Shown here: one piece after another, positions 26,487 to 34,885 of the stretch
Numbering within the stretch: position 1 is the first letter of the stretch
Layout of the letters: the number at the start of each line of letters is the position of its first letter
NCBI GenBank assembly: GCA_022447495.1
Contig: JAKVBH010000036.1
Coordinates: forward strand, 1 to 37,754
Reading direction: 5' to 3'
Length of the DNA stretch: 37,754 nucleotides
From: Marinovum sp.
GTDB lineage: Bacteria > Pseudomonadota > Alphaproteobacteria > Rhodobacterales > Rhodobacteraceae
The notes under the pieces: model-generated
Told to the model about the DNA's origin: nothing
Databases searched by the model: none
What the model saw: only the letters and a program-made list of their open reading frames with translations
Made by a program: the position numbers and the translations under genes

Positions 26487-27267
26487 TATCGGCATCCTGT
26501 GCGCAGTCTTTGTCTCCCTCGCTCTTTTGGGGCCGGTGTTTGCGCCGTACGACCCGACTGCCATCAATATTCCAAACCGATTGAGTCCGCCGTCGGCCCA
26601 GTGGCCACTGGGCACAGATGCACTCGGTCGGGACATTCTCTCTCGGCTTTTGCATGGGGCGAGTTGGTCGCTTGGCTTGGCATTTGTTGTGTCGCTGATC
26701 GGCTGTGTGATCGGCACGTTTGTAGGGCTGGTTGCGGCGCTGGGTGGCAAGACGACCGATTGGGCTCTGATGCGCGCCACCGACACGTTTTTGTCCTTCC
26801 CCGAGCTTGTCGCTGCGGTGGTGATCGCGGGCATACTTGGGGCGGGCACGGGCACATTGATATTTGCGCTCTGCGCCACAAGCTGGATGCGTTATGCGCG
26901 GGTGGCCCGGGGTATCGGTTTGTCGCTCAAGTCCCGTGGTTATGTGATTCAAGCCAAGCTCGTGGGCTTGTCGCCAATAGCGATTGCACGCTGGCATTAT
27001 CTGCCTGCGTTGCTTCCGTCACTGACCGTCGTTTGGACGGGCATGCTGGCTCGTGCCATCCTGGGCATTTCCGCCTTGGGCTTTTTGGGATTCGGCGTGC
27101 AACCGCCTATGCCTGAGTGGGGCACCATGCTTTTGGACGCGCGCATTCACATGCGTTCAACGCCCCTTCAAATGGTTTGGCCAGGTCTCGCTGTGGCGAT
27201 CTCCGTGCTGGCCATAAACCTGTGCGGCGACGTGTTGCGCGACCGGATCAGCGCCGACGAACGCTAA
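26479..27267 (+). CDS. ABC transporter permease, NikC/DppC type
   Basis: The 262-residue second permease has the DppC hallmarks: FAPYDPT near residue 22, WPLGTDALGRDILSRLLHGA (about 46-65), and the EAA loop SRGYVIQAKLVGLSPIAIARWHYLP. It has about six membrane segments and ends ...DVLRDRISADER. It overlaps the first permease by eight bases. Its stop overlaps the stop of the convergent choV by a few bases, leaving no room for a terminator between the two operons. Confidence 0.88.
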   Translation: MRSIGILCAVFVSLALLGPVFAPYDPTAINIPNRLSPPSAQWPLGTDALGRDILSRLLHGASWSLGLAFVVSLIGCVIGTFVGLVAALGGKTTDWALMRATDTFLSFPELVAAVVIAGILGAGTGTLIFALCATSWMRYARVARGIGLSLKSRGYVIQAKLVGLSPIAIARWHYLPALLPSLTVVWTGMLARAILGISALGFLGFGVQPPMPEWGTMLLDARIHMRSTPLQMVWPGLAVAISVLAINLCGDVLRDRISADER

Positions 27268-28289
27268 GCTTTGTCTCGCGGGTCCAAAAGTTTGGCCAAC
27301 AGCGCCGGACGGGTGACGCTGCCAATCGCGTTGTCTCCCTCCATGACTTGGCACGCCTCGACGTTGCCACACAGCAGCCGCATCACGTCTTCCACCTTTG
27401 CATCCAAGGAGACGGCTGGGCCGTCGACCGTTTCAGGCGTCATGACATCGGCGGCTGTGAGAACATTCAGCGGATTCATATCCGCCACGAAATCGGCCAC
27501 ATATTCGTTCGCGGGGGCGGAGAAAATCTCCTTGGGCGTGCCACATTGGACAATGCGGCCGCCTTCCATAATCGCGATGCGGTTGCCAATTTTGAACGCC
27601 TCGTCGAGGTCGTGGCTCACAAAGATGATCGTCCGTTTCAAACGCTCCTGGAGCTCGAGCAGCTCGTCTTGAAGCCTGTTGCGGATCAGCGGATCGAGGG
27701 CCGAGAAAGGCTCGTCCATCAACAGGATCGGCGCTTGTGTTGCAAAGGCCCGCGCGAGGCCCACGCGTTGCTGCATCCCGCCAGACAGTTCGCCCACTTT
27801 GCGGTCGCCCCAATCGCCGAGGCCTACAAGGTCGAGTTGTTCGTCGATCTGTTTGGTGCGCGCATTGCGGCTCAGCCCTGCAAGTTCCAGGCCTAGCCCC
27901 ACGTTTTCACGCACAGTGCGCCAAGGCAGGAGGGCAAATTGCTGGAACACCATGGCCACGCATTCTCGACGCACCCGGCGGAGATCCTCGGCTGAGGCTT
28001 GCGTCACATCGCAGGACCAATCATCCAAGTGCACAGTTACCGTGCCGCGGACGGTGGGGTTCAACCCATTGACTGCGCGCAGCAGTGTGGATTTGCCGGA
28101 ACCCGACAGGCCCATAATCACAAGAATCTCGCCCTCGGCCACGTCGAGAGAGCAATTGTGCACCCCTAGGATTTGACCCGTGGCGGCTTCAATTTCGCCA
28201 CGCTCTTGGCCTTGATCCATGAGGGGGAGGGCGCGTTCGGGATCGTTTCCAAAAACAATGGAGACGTTGTCGATGGCTACTGCAGTCAT
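27264..28289 (-). CDS. choV: Choline ABC transporter ATP-binding protein (ChoV)
   Basis: The 341-residue ATPase of the ProV/ChoV family powers choline uptake with ChoX and ChoW. It has Walker A GLSGSGKST (about 60-68), Q-loop MVFQQFALLPWRTV, signature LSGGMQQRVGLARA, Walker B LLMDEPFSALDPLIR and switch His FVSHDLDEAFKIG. A C-terminal CBS-like portion (about 280-341) follows, which in related transporters senses ionic strength. It begins in an ATGA overlap with choW. It is the last gene of choX-choW-choV. Confidence 0.92.
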   Translation of the reverse strand: MTAVAIDNVSIVFGNDPERALPLMDQGQERGEIEAATGQILGVHNCSLDVAEGEILVIMGLSGSGKSTLLRAVNGLNPTVRGTVTVHLDDWSCDVTQASAEDLRRVRRECVAMVFQQFALLPWRTVRENVGLGLELAGLSRNARTKQIDEQLDLVGLGDWGDRKVGELSGGMQQRVGLARAFATQAPILLMDEPFSALDPLIRNRLQDELLELQERLKRTIIFVSHDLDEAFKIGNRIAIMEGGRIVQCGTPKEIFSAPANEYVADFVADMNPLNVLTAADVMTPETVDGPAVSLDAKVEDVMRLLCGNVEACQVMEGDNAIGSVTRPALLAKLLDPRDKA

Positions 28290-29191
28290 GATTTGCGCCC
28301 ACCTACATTCAACATGCGATCCAGTACGATTGCGATGACCACAATCACAAAACCCGACTCAAAGCCAAGCGACGTATTCACTTGGTTCAAAGCACGTACC
28401 ACAGGGACGCCAAGTCCATCGGCACCGACAAGGGCGGCAATCACGACCATCGACAGCGACAGCATGATCGTCTGGTTGAGGCCCGCCATAATCTGCGGAA
28501 AGGCATAAGGCAGCTCAACTTTGTAGAGCGTTTGCCAATTTGTAGCGCCAAAGGACCGCGCGGCCTCCAGCAGCGGTTGCGGTGTTGAGGAAATCCCCAA
28601 ATAGGTCAGCCGGATCGGGGCAGGCAGCACAAAGATCACCGTAGCCAAAAGACCGGGTACCATCCCGATGCCAAAGAAAACGATTGCCGGGATCAGATAG
28701 ACGAAAGTCGGCAGGGTTTGCATGAGATCAAGGATCGGGCGCAAGACTGTGTAGAGCTTTGGCCTATGTGCGGCCGCCACGCCGATGGGCACGCCAAGGC
28801 TCATGCAGACCACACAGGCCGATAGGATGAGCGTCAGGCTCTCGGTCGTCTCCTCCCAATAGTCCTGGTTTAGAATGAAGAGAAACCCAAGTGCTACAAA
28901 GAGGCAGATTTTCCAACTGCGCTGGAGCACCCATGTCAGCCCGACAAAAGCCGCGATGATAAAAACTGGGCTCGGCGTTTGCAGCACCCACAGAATCGCC
29001 TCGATCATCACCTCCATCCCGTCCGAAATGGCATCTAGAAGGGGATCAGCGTTCTTGCGCACCCAGTCGAAAACGGCTTCGGCCCAATCGCCGATCGGAA
29101 TTTTATTGTCAGTGAGCCAATCAAGCACGCGTCCTGCTCCGTCTTGTTGGGAGATCGAAGCATGTCGGCGAAAATCCAAAACAGTGAGCAT
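28286..29191 (-). CDS. choW: Choline ABC transporter permease (ChoW)
   Basis: The permease of the ProW/ChoW family is 301 residues from the first ATG. It has a membrane-associated N-terminal region, several membrane segments, the motif LMQTLPTFVYLIPAIVFFG and the EAA-type loop LLEAARSFGATNWQTLYKVELP. The first ATG (29191) directly abuts its AGGAG, too close for efficient initiation. A GTG at 29128, preceded by AGGA, would begin at LDWLTDNKIP, where ChoW proteins normally start, giving about 280 residues. I regard the GTG as the likelier start but list the longer frame. Confidence 0.92.
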   Translation of the reverse strand: MLTVLDFRRHASISQQDGAGRVLDWLTDNKIPIGDWAEAVFDWVRKNADPLLDAISDGMEVMIEAILWVLQTPSPVFIIAAFVGLTWVLQRSWKICLFVALGFLFILNQDYWEETTESLTLILSACVVCMSLGVPIGVAAAHRPKLYTVLRPILDLMQTLPTFVYLIPAIVFFGIGMVPGLLATVIFVLPAPIRLTYLGISSTPQPLLEAARSFGATNWQTLYKVELPYAFPQIMAGLNQTIMLSLSMVVIAALVGADGLGVPVVRALNQVNTSLGFESGFVIVVIAIVLDRMLNVGGRKS

Positions 29192-29271
29192 CTCCTGACA
29201 CGTTGAAATCCCTGATTTCAGGTAGCGTTAGGTGATCCATGGATTTCGGGACATGCTCGAGGAGGGCAAAG

Positions 29272-29302
29272 CGAGAAGGGGCATCTGGTGCGCCCTTTCT
29301 CG
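29272..29302 (-). promoter_or_regulatory. Intercistronic hairpin between choX and choW
   Basis: CGAGAAGGGGC (29272-29282) and GCCCTTTCTCG (29292-29302) form an 11-bp stem with one imperfect pair and a 9-base loop, about 28 bases after the choX stop. No T-run follows on the transcribed strand. The position matches the hairpin after smoE and suggests mRNA stabilisation of the binding-protein message. Confidence 0.6.
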
Positions 29303-29329
29303 GATTGTGGGGTGTCCCCTGTTCGGTGA

Positions 29330-30271
29330 TTACTCGGCGAGCGCCGCTTGAACCGCCGCGGCTGCATCGCCGCCGTCAAAGGTGGTCACGCCATCGAGCC
29401 ATGCGTCAAGCACGCCCATGTTCGCTTTCAGCCATTCCTTTGCGGCATCCTCGGGGTCATCACCATCGTTTAGGATCGCACCCATGATCTCGTTTTCCAT
29501 GGCCAATGAGAATTCGAGATTGTTCAGGAACGCGCCCATGTTTGCGCATTCCGCACCATAACCCGCACGGGTGTTGGTAAAGACCGTCGCACCACCGAGG
29601 TTGGGGCCAAAAAAATCGTCGCCACCGGTGAGATAGGTCAGGTCAAAGTTGGCGTTCATGGGGTGGGGTTCCCACGCGAGGAAGACGATCGGCTCGTCAT
29701 CACCCGTTAGGCGGTCGACCTGCGCCAACATGCCCTGTTCGGAGCTTTCGCGCACTTCGAAGTCTGCTCCGCCCAGGCCAAAGGCGTCGGTGTCGATCAT
29801 ATCGATGATCAACCGGTTGCCGTCGTTGCCGGGCTCGATTCCGTAGATTTTGCCATCAAGCGCATCGGCCTGTGCCGCTATATCTGCAAAGTCCTTGATG
29901 CCAAGCGCAGCGCCTGCGGTGTTTGTCGCGAGCGTGTACTTCGCGCCTTCGAGGTTCGCGCGGACCGTGTCCACGGTGCCCGCCTCACGATATGGCGCAA
30001 TGTCGCCTTCCATCGTGGGCATCCAGTTTCCAAGGAAAACATCTACATCGCCTTCGGCCATCGCGGTGTAGGTCACAGGCACGGACAAGACACGGACCTC
30101 TGGCTCATAGCCAAGCGCTTCGAGAATGACGGACGAAGTCGCGGTCGTCGCAGTGATGTCTGTCCAGCCCACGTCAGAGAAAGTCACGGTTTTACAAGCG
30201 CCGTGGCCGCCCGCCAAGGCGGAGCTGGCGGAGATGATTGCCAGAGTGGAAAGTGTCCCGATTATTTTCAT
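29330..30271 (-). CDS. choX: Choline ABC transporter substrate-binding protein (ChoX)
   Basis: The 313-residue periplasmic protein binds choline for ChoWV. It has a signal peptide (MKIIGTLSTLAIISASSALA, then GGHGACKTV). The mature part carries the OpuAC/ChoX pattern: TFSDVGWTDITATTATSSVILEALGYE, DVFLGNWMPTM, IYGIEPGNDGNR and FLAWEPHPMNANFDLTYLTGGDDFFGP. Tryptophan and tyrosine residues in these segments supply the aromatic box for the quaternary ammonium group. GGGAG lies 9 bases before the ATG. It heads the choXWV operon; choline oxidation genes (betA/betB) are not in the window. Confidence 0.93.
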   Translation of the reverse strand: MKIIGTLSTLAIISASSALAGGHGACKTVTFSDVGWTDITATTATSSVILEALGYEPEVRVLSVPVTYTAMAEGDVDVFLGNWMPTMEGDIAPYREAGTVDTVRANLEGAKYTLATNTAGAALGIKDFADIAAQADALDGKIYGIEPGNDGNRLIIDMIDTDAFGLGGADFEVRESSEQGMLAQVDRLTGDDEPIVFLAWEPHPMNANFDLTYLTGGDDFFGPNLGGATVFTNTRAGYGAECANMGAFLNNLEFSLAMENEIMGAILNDGDDPEDAAKEWLKANMGVLDAWLDGVTTFDGGDAAAAVQAALAE

Positions 30272-30372
30272 TGGATTTTGCTCCCGGATGGATTTTCACT
30301 CATTAAGAGGTGTTTCATGGAGACGTTGCAACTGCAAAGTGTTCTTGACGTGCGCGAAGGAGAAGAGTGGAC

Positions 30373-31128
30373 TTACGCGACGACGTGCAGCTTCGTGGTT
30401 GCAGCCGCGCACATGGCGTGCGCTGCCTTTGGCAAAGCCGCGTCGGTGACAAAATGAGCGACCTGTGACAGCGCACCGATACGTGCAGGGGCGACCCGTT
30501 GGAATTTGGAGTGATCCGCCACCAAGAGCGGGTGCCGTGCTGCGTTGAGGATGGCACGGCTTATGGCAACTTCATCAAGGTCGTAGTCGAGCATATCGCC
30601 CTCTGCGCTGAGGCCTGAGCAGCTCATCACTGCGAAATCGGGTCGGAATTGATGCACGGTTTCAAGTGCAGGTGCGCCAAGCAATCCGCCGTCAGTGCGC
30701 CGCAGATTGCCGCCTGTTACGATCACTTCGGTGTTCGGGTTGGCATGTAGCAATGGAACGGCTGTAAGGTTGTTGGTGATCACCAACAACCCCTCGTGGT
30801 GTCGCAAGGCGCGGGCCACGGCTTCGGTCGAGGTTCCGATCGTCAAAAAGAGGGACGCGCCGTTAGGGATCATTTCAGCACAGGCGGCAGCGATTTTGTC
30901 TTTGGCGTCTGCGTTCAATGCAGCGCGTTCTTCGTGGGCGATGTTGCGAGTGCCCGACGGAAGGACCGCGCCGCCATGGACCCGAGTGAGTTGGCCCGCT
31001 TCAGCCAAATCTGTGAGATCGCGGCGCACTGTTTGCACAGTGACCCCAAAATGCTCCGCCAGCCCATCGACGGTCACGCGCCCTTGGCGGCGGGCCAGTT
31101 CAAGGATTTCGGGATGCCGGAGCGCCAT
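30373..31128 (-). CDS. glpR: DeoR family regulator of glycerol metabolism (GlpR)
   Basis: The 251-residue regulator has a DeoR helix-turn-helix (HPEILELARRQGRVTVDGLAEHFGVTVQTVRRDL) and a C-terminal sugar-phosphate sensor domain with the typical LFLTIGTSTEAVARAL, DGGLLGAPALE and ADHSKF motifs. It is divergent from glpD-glpK, so it most likely represses them and is released by glycerol 3-phosphate, as in known GlpR systems. The ATG at 31128 begins at the family's usual N-terminus (MALRHPEIL), with AAAGG about 9 bases upstream; an open frame continues 18 codons further. Confidence 0.88.
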   Translation of the reverse strand: MALRHPEILELARRQGRVTVDGLAEHFGVTVQTVRRDLTDLAEAGQLTRVHGGAVLPSGTRNIAHEERAALNADAKDKIAAACAEMIPNGASLFLTIGTSTEAVARALRHHEGLLVITNNLTAVPLLHANPNTEVIVTGGNLRRTDGGLLGAPALETVHQFRPDFAVMSCSGLSAEGDMLDYDLDEVAISRAILNAARHPLLVADHSKFQRVAPARIGALSQVAHFVTDAALPKAAHAMCAAATTKLHVVA

Positions 31129-31288
31129 GAGCAGCCTTTCGATTTTGCGCGTTCTTGGGTGACGTTGCGCGTTTTGGGGCAATTGTCAAAGTCAGCCTGG
31201 CAAAACCGAACATTTTCGAAAGAAAAAAGTTTCTTTTTTACGTTGAATCAGTCATTACCACGTTGATTTTATTTTCGGAGTGGGCGCA
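31129..31288. promoter_or_regulatory. Divergent glpR/glpD promoter region with dyads
   Basis: The intergenic region contains a perfect palindrome TTTCGAAA (31214-31221). It overlaps a 7-bp dyad, AAAGAAA (31219-31225) and TTTCTTT (31230-31236). GlpR sites in other bacteria are built on TTTCG-like half sites, so this is a likely operator. A further TTTTCGGAG lies just before glpD and supplies its Shine-Dalgarno. Confidence 0.5.
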
Positions 31289-32863
31289 ATGGCGCAAACA
31301 GACCTCTTTATTATCGGCGGCGGCATCAATGGCTGCGGGATTGCGCGCGACGCGGCGGGCCGGGGGCTTTCGGTCAAACTGGCGGAGATGAACGATCTCG
31401 CCCAGGCCACCTCTTCGGCCTCGACCAAACTATTCCACGGCGGTCTACGGTATTTGGAGTTCTTCGAGTTCCGCCTTGTGCAAGAAGCTCTAAAGGAGCG
31501 CGAAACCCTGCTGCGAGCAATGCCGCACATCTCGTGGCCTATGCGTTTTGTTCTGCCGTATCATTCTGAGATGCGCTTTGAAAACGACACGCCGACCTCT
31601 AGGCTGCTCTCCTATGTAATGCCATGGAAAAAGGGCGAACGGCCTGCCTGGCTCATTCGTATTGGCTTGTTCATGTACGATCATCTGGGGGGGCGGAAAA
31701 TCCTGCCGGGTACGCGCAAGCTTGATCTCACGCGCGCCGCTGAGGGAAAGCCTCTCGATCCGAAATTCAAAACGGCGTTTGAATATTCAGATTGCTGGGT
31801 GGAAGATTCTCGCCTTGTTGTGCTGAACGCGAGGGACGCCGAGGCGCGCGGCGCCGACATTATGGTGCGCACCAAAGTGATCTCCGCAGAGCGCCAAGAC
31901 GGCCTTTGGCACGTGATCACCGAGGATGCCGTGACGGGCGCTAAGACCGAACATACCGCTCGCATGCTGGTTAACGCGGCCGGGCCATGGGGCGGTGATG
32001 TGATCCGCGGTGTCGTGCGGTCCAACTCAACCGAAGGCGTGCGCCTTGTTCGGGGCTCGCACATCGTGACCAAGCGGCTCTTTGATCACGACAAATGCTA
32101 CTTTTTCCAAGGCACCGACGGGCGCATCATCTTCGCCATTCCTTATGAGACGGATTATACGCTCATTGGGACCACGGATGCCGAGCATTCCGATGCAAAT
32201 TTGGCCCCCGAATGCACCGATGAAGAGCGTGACTATCTGCTGAACTTTATCAACGGCTACTTGAAAGCTCCGGTGTCTGCTGAGGACGTGGTGTGGCGCT
32301 ATTCTGGTGTGCGTCCGCTTTATGACGACGGAGCCAGCTCAGCCACAGCGGCCACGCGGGAATATGTGCTGACAGTGGATGACGCTGGCGCGCCGCTTCT
32401 CAATATCTTCGGCGGCAAAATCACCACCTATCGCTGCCTCGCCGAAAACGCGTTGGAGAAAATCGGTCAGCATCTCAAGGTGAGTGGCCCATGGACTGCT
32501 GGCGTGCCCTTGCCCGGCGGCGATTTCCCAGTTGACGGCATACCACAAATGGTTGCTGATCTGCGCCGATCCTACCTGTTTCTGACCGAGCGCTGGGCGC
32601 TTCGTCTGATCCGCGCCTATGGCACAGAGGCCTGGGGCCTGTTGTCTCCAGTGCGCACGCAAGCTGATCTGGGAGAGGATTTCGGCGCTACACTGACGGC
32701 GCGCGAAGTCGACTGGATGATTGACCGCGAATATGCGCGGACCGCTGATGATATCCTGTGGCGCCGCACAAAGCTGGGTCTCAGACTGGACGCGGATCAA
32801 GCCAAAGCCGTCCAGGTCTATATCGACGCCAAATCCCCAATTCCACTGCAAGCTGCCGAATAA
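31289..32863 (+). CDS. glpD: Aerobic glycerol-3-phosphate dehydrogenase (GlpD)
   Basis: The 524-residue FAD enzyme of the inner membrane oxidises glycerol 3-phosphate to dihydroxyacetone phosphate and feeds electrons to ubiquinone. It has the dinucleotide motif LFIIGGGINGCGIARDAAGRGL at residues 5-26, the family segment SSASTKLFHGGLRYLE (about 44-59), and NAAGPWGGDVI. The C-terminus has the usual DAO-family region: GVRPLYDDG, LNIFGGKITTYRCLAE and a helical tail. The ATG at 31289 is preferred to a GTG nine bases earlier because GGAG is well spaced. It is followed 55 bases later by glpK. Confidence 0.96.
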   Translation: MAQTDLFIIGGGINGCGIARDAAGRGLSVKLAEMNDLAQATSSASTKLFHGGLRYLEFFEFRLVQEALKERETLLRAMPHISWPMRFVLPYHSEMRFENDTPTSRLLSYVMPWKKGERPAWLIRIGLFMYDHLGGRKILPGTRKLDLTRAAEGKPLDPKFKTAFEYSDCWVEDSRLVVLNARDAEARGADIMVRTKVISAERQDGLWHVITEDAVTGAKTEHTARMLVNAAGPWGGDVIRGVVRSNSTEGVRLVRGSHIVTKRLFDHDKCYFFQGTDGRIIFAIPYETDYTLIGTTDAEHSDANLAPECTDEERDYLLNFINGYLKAPVSAEDVVWRYSGVRPLYDDGASSATAATREYVLTVDDAGAPLLNIFGGKITTYRCLAENALEKIGQHLKVSGPWTAGVPLPGGDFPVDGIPQMVADLRRSYLFLTERWALRLIRAYGTEAWGLLSPVRTQADLGEDFGATLTAREVDWMIDREYARTADDILWRRTKLGLRLDADQAKAVQVYIDAKSPIPLQAAE

Positions 32864-32918
32864 GGCTGGCCAATTGTTCCTGCTGGGGGCCAAATAGCAT
32901 AAAACGGGAGGGAGAGAG

Positions 32919-34409
32919 ATGCGCCACACTCTGGCCATTGACCAAGGCACAACGTCCAGCCGCGCAATCATTTTCGATGCCGAGCTGGGCGTTGCCGCCA
33001 TGGCGCAAGAAGAGTTCACTCAACATTTCCCAGATAGTGGTTGGGTTGAGCACGATCCCATGGACCTTTGGGCCACCACCGCCGCAACATGTCGCGCGGC
33101 CATGGAAAAGGCGGGTCTCAAAGCAGGTGACATTGCGGCCATTGGCATCACTAACCAACGTGAGACGACCCTGATTTGGGACCGTGAAACCGGCAAACCC
33201 ATTCACAATGCCATTGTTTGGCAAGACCGCCGCACCTCGTCCATGTGCCAAGATCTCAAGGCGCAAGGGTACGAAGAAAAGGTCACCGAGTGTACTGGGC
33301 TTTTGCTCGATCCTTATTTTTCGGGCACGAAAGTAGCGTGGTTGCTCGACAATGTTGAGGGCGCCCGCGCGCGGGCTGAGGCCGGGGGCTTGGTTTTTGG
33401 CACTGTTGATACGTGGATCATTTGGCACCTTACCGGGGGTAAGGAACACGTCACTGACGCCACGAATGCAGCGCGCACCATGCTCTATGATATCCGCAAG
33501 GGCGAATGGTCCGAAGAGATGTGCGGCATGCTTGGCGTTCCGATGTCGCTGTTGCCCGAGGTGCGCGATTGCGCCTCTGACTTTGGCATGGCCCGGGCGG
33601 ACCTCTTTGGCGCGGAAATCCCAATTCTTGGGGTTGCGGGTGATCAACAAGCCGCCACCATTGGCCAGGCCTGCTTTGAACCGGGTATGTTGAAATCCAC
33701 CTATGGCACCGGATGCTTTGCGCTTTTGAACACGGGTCAAACGCCTGTGACCTCCAAGAACCGTTTGCTCACCACCATTGCCTATCAACTTGATGGCAAG
33801 CCGACTTATGCGCTTGAGGGGTCCATCTTCATCGCTGGTGCGGTGGTCCAGTGGCTGCGCGATGGCGCACAGATGATCCGGCAAGCCCCAGAGACCCAAG
33901 GTCTTGCCGAGGGTGCCGACGATACCCAGAACGTGGTCATTGTGCCCGCGTTCACGGGCCTCGGTGCGCCCTATTGGAATGCCGAATGCCGTGGTGCGGT
34001 CTTTGGGCTGACGCGAAACTCGGGTCCCGCTGAGTTCGCCCGCGCCGCTTTGGAAAGCGTCGGATTTCAAACGCGTGACTTGCTGGAAGCCATGCAATCT
34101 GATTGGGGAGCAACAGGCGAGACCGCGCTGCGGGTCGATGGTGGAATGTCCGCGTCTGATTGGACGATGCAATTCCTCTCTGACATCCTTGATGCGCGTG
34201 TGGATCGACCAAAGGTTCTAGAGACGACTGCAATGGGAGTTGCCTGGCTTGCAGGCAGCCACGCTGGCCTTTACCCGGCAATGGCCGATTTTGCGAAGAC
34301 CTGGGCGTTGGAGAAAAGCTTCGCACCTGACATGGCGGCGTCGACACGTGACGACAAATACGCCCGTTGGAAGGCTGCCGTGGCAGCTGCTCAAGACGTG
34401 CCAGCGTAA
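32919..34409 (+). CDS. glpK: Glycerol kinase (GlpK)
   Basis: GlpK phosphorylates glycerol with ATP to glycerol 3-phosphate, the substrate of GlpD. The 496-residue length is standard. FGGY-family features are visible: [15 protein letters not shown] (about 6-20), [37 protein letters not shown] (about 264-275), GLGAPYW and [15 protein letters not shown] near the C-terminus. A strong GGGAGGGAGAGAG precedes the ATG. No glycerol facilitator gene is in this stretch. Confidence 0.97.
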   Translation: MRHTLAIDQGTTSSRAIIFDAELGVAAMAQEEFTQHFPDSGWVEHDPMDLWATTAATCRAAMEKAGLKAGDIAAIGITNQRETTLIWDRETGKPIHNAIVWQDRRTSSMCQDLKAQGYEEKVTECTGLLLDPYFSGTKVAWLLDNVEGARARAEAGGLVFGTVDTWIIWHLTGGKEHVTDATNAARTMLYDIRKGEWSEEMCGMLGVPMSLLPEVRDCASDFGMARADLFGAEIPILGVAGDQQAATIGQACFEPGMLKSTYGTGCFALLNTGQTPVTSKNRLLTTIAYQLDGKPTYALEGSIFIAGAVVQWLRDGAQMIRQAPETQGLAEGADDTQNVVIVPAFTGLGAPYWNAECRGAVFGLTRNSGPAEFARAALESVGFQTRDLLEAMQSDWGATGETALRVDGGMSASDWTMQFLSDILDARVDRPKVLETTAMGVAWLAGSHAGLYPAMADFAKTWALEKSFAPDMAASTRDDKYARWKAAVAAAQDVPA

Positions 34410-34480
34410 ATTTTCACGACGTGGCGTTGCCTTTGACAGCGCCGTTCCCTCCCGGCAGTCTGCGCCCAGGGAGACTTGGG

Positions 34481-34885
34481 ATGCCACTTGAAATTTTGCT
34501 TGGGCTGGTCATTGGCGGGATCGCAGGCATTGCGGTTCTGCTGCATTTCACAGGTCGATCCAAAGCCCATGAGATGGCAACGCCCCGCGACGCCAAAGGC
34601 CATTGGAATGATACATATCCCGATCATCCAGCCCAAGACGCGATGCTATCTACTACCGGCCAAGCCGCGCTGATCCGGCATCGCGAAGGCTTTGGCGTGG
34701 TGTGGTCCATGGGCCAGGACGTGGCTGCACGGATGATCGACCCCAAGGTACTAAATATCAAGGACACGGCAAGGCACCTCGTTTTGCGCACGACAGACTA
34801 CACCGCTCCGCGCATTCGCCTCGTACTTACTGCCGATGAACGGCCCGTGTGGCGGGCCACTTTGGAGTCTGACAACAATGGGTGA
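34481..34885 (+). CDS. Small membrane-anchored protein of unknown function
   Basis: I do not recognise this 134-residue protein. One membrane segment spans about residues 3-22 (LEILLGLVIGGIAGIAVLLHF). The rest is soluble and probably cytoplasmic, with mixed charge and a central KGHWNDTYPDHPAQDAML. GGGAG lies about 8 bases before the ATG at 34481; a longer frame would overlap glpK. Its end overlaps the next gene by eight bases, so the two are coupled and probably work together. Intact small genes in such pairs are usually real. Confidence 0.65.
   Translation: MPLEILLGLVIGGIAGIAVLLHFTGRSKAHEMATPRDAKGHWNDTYPDHPAQDAMLSTTGQAALIRHREGFGVVWSMGQDVAARMIDPKVLNIKDTARHLVLRTTDYTAPRIRLVLTADERPVWRATLESDNNG

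Noticed and set aside
32781..34172. 463-codon frame antisense to glpK and the end of glpD
   Set aside because: Both sense genes are full-length and canonical. The antisense product is His/Gly/Arg-rich without motifs.
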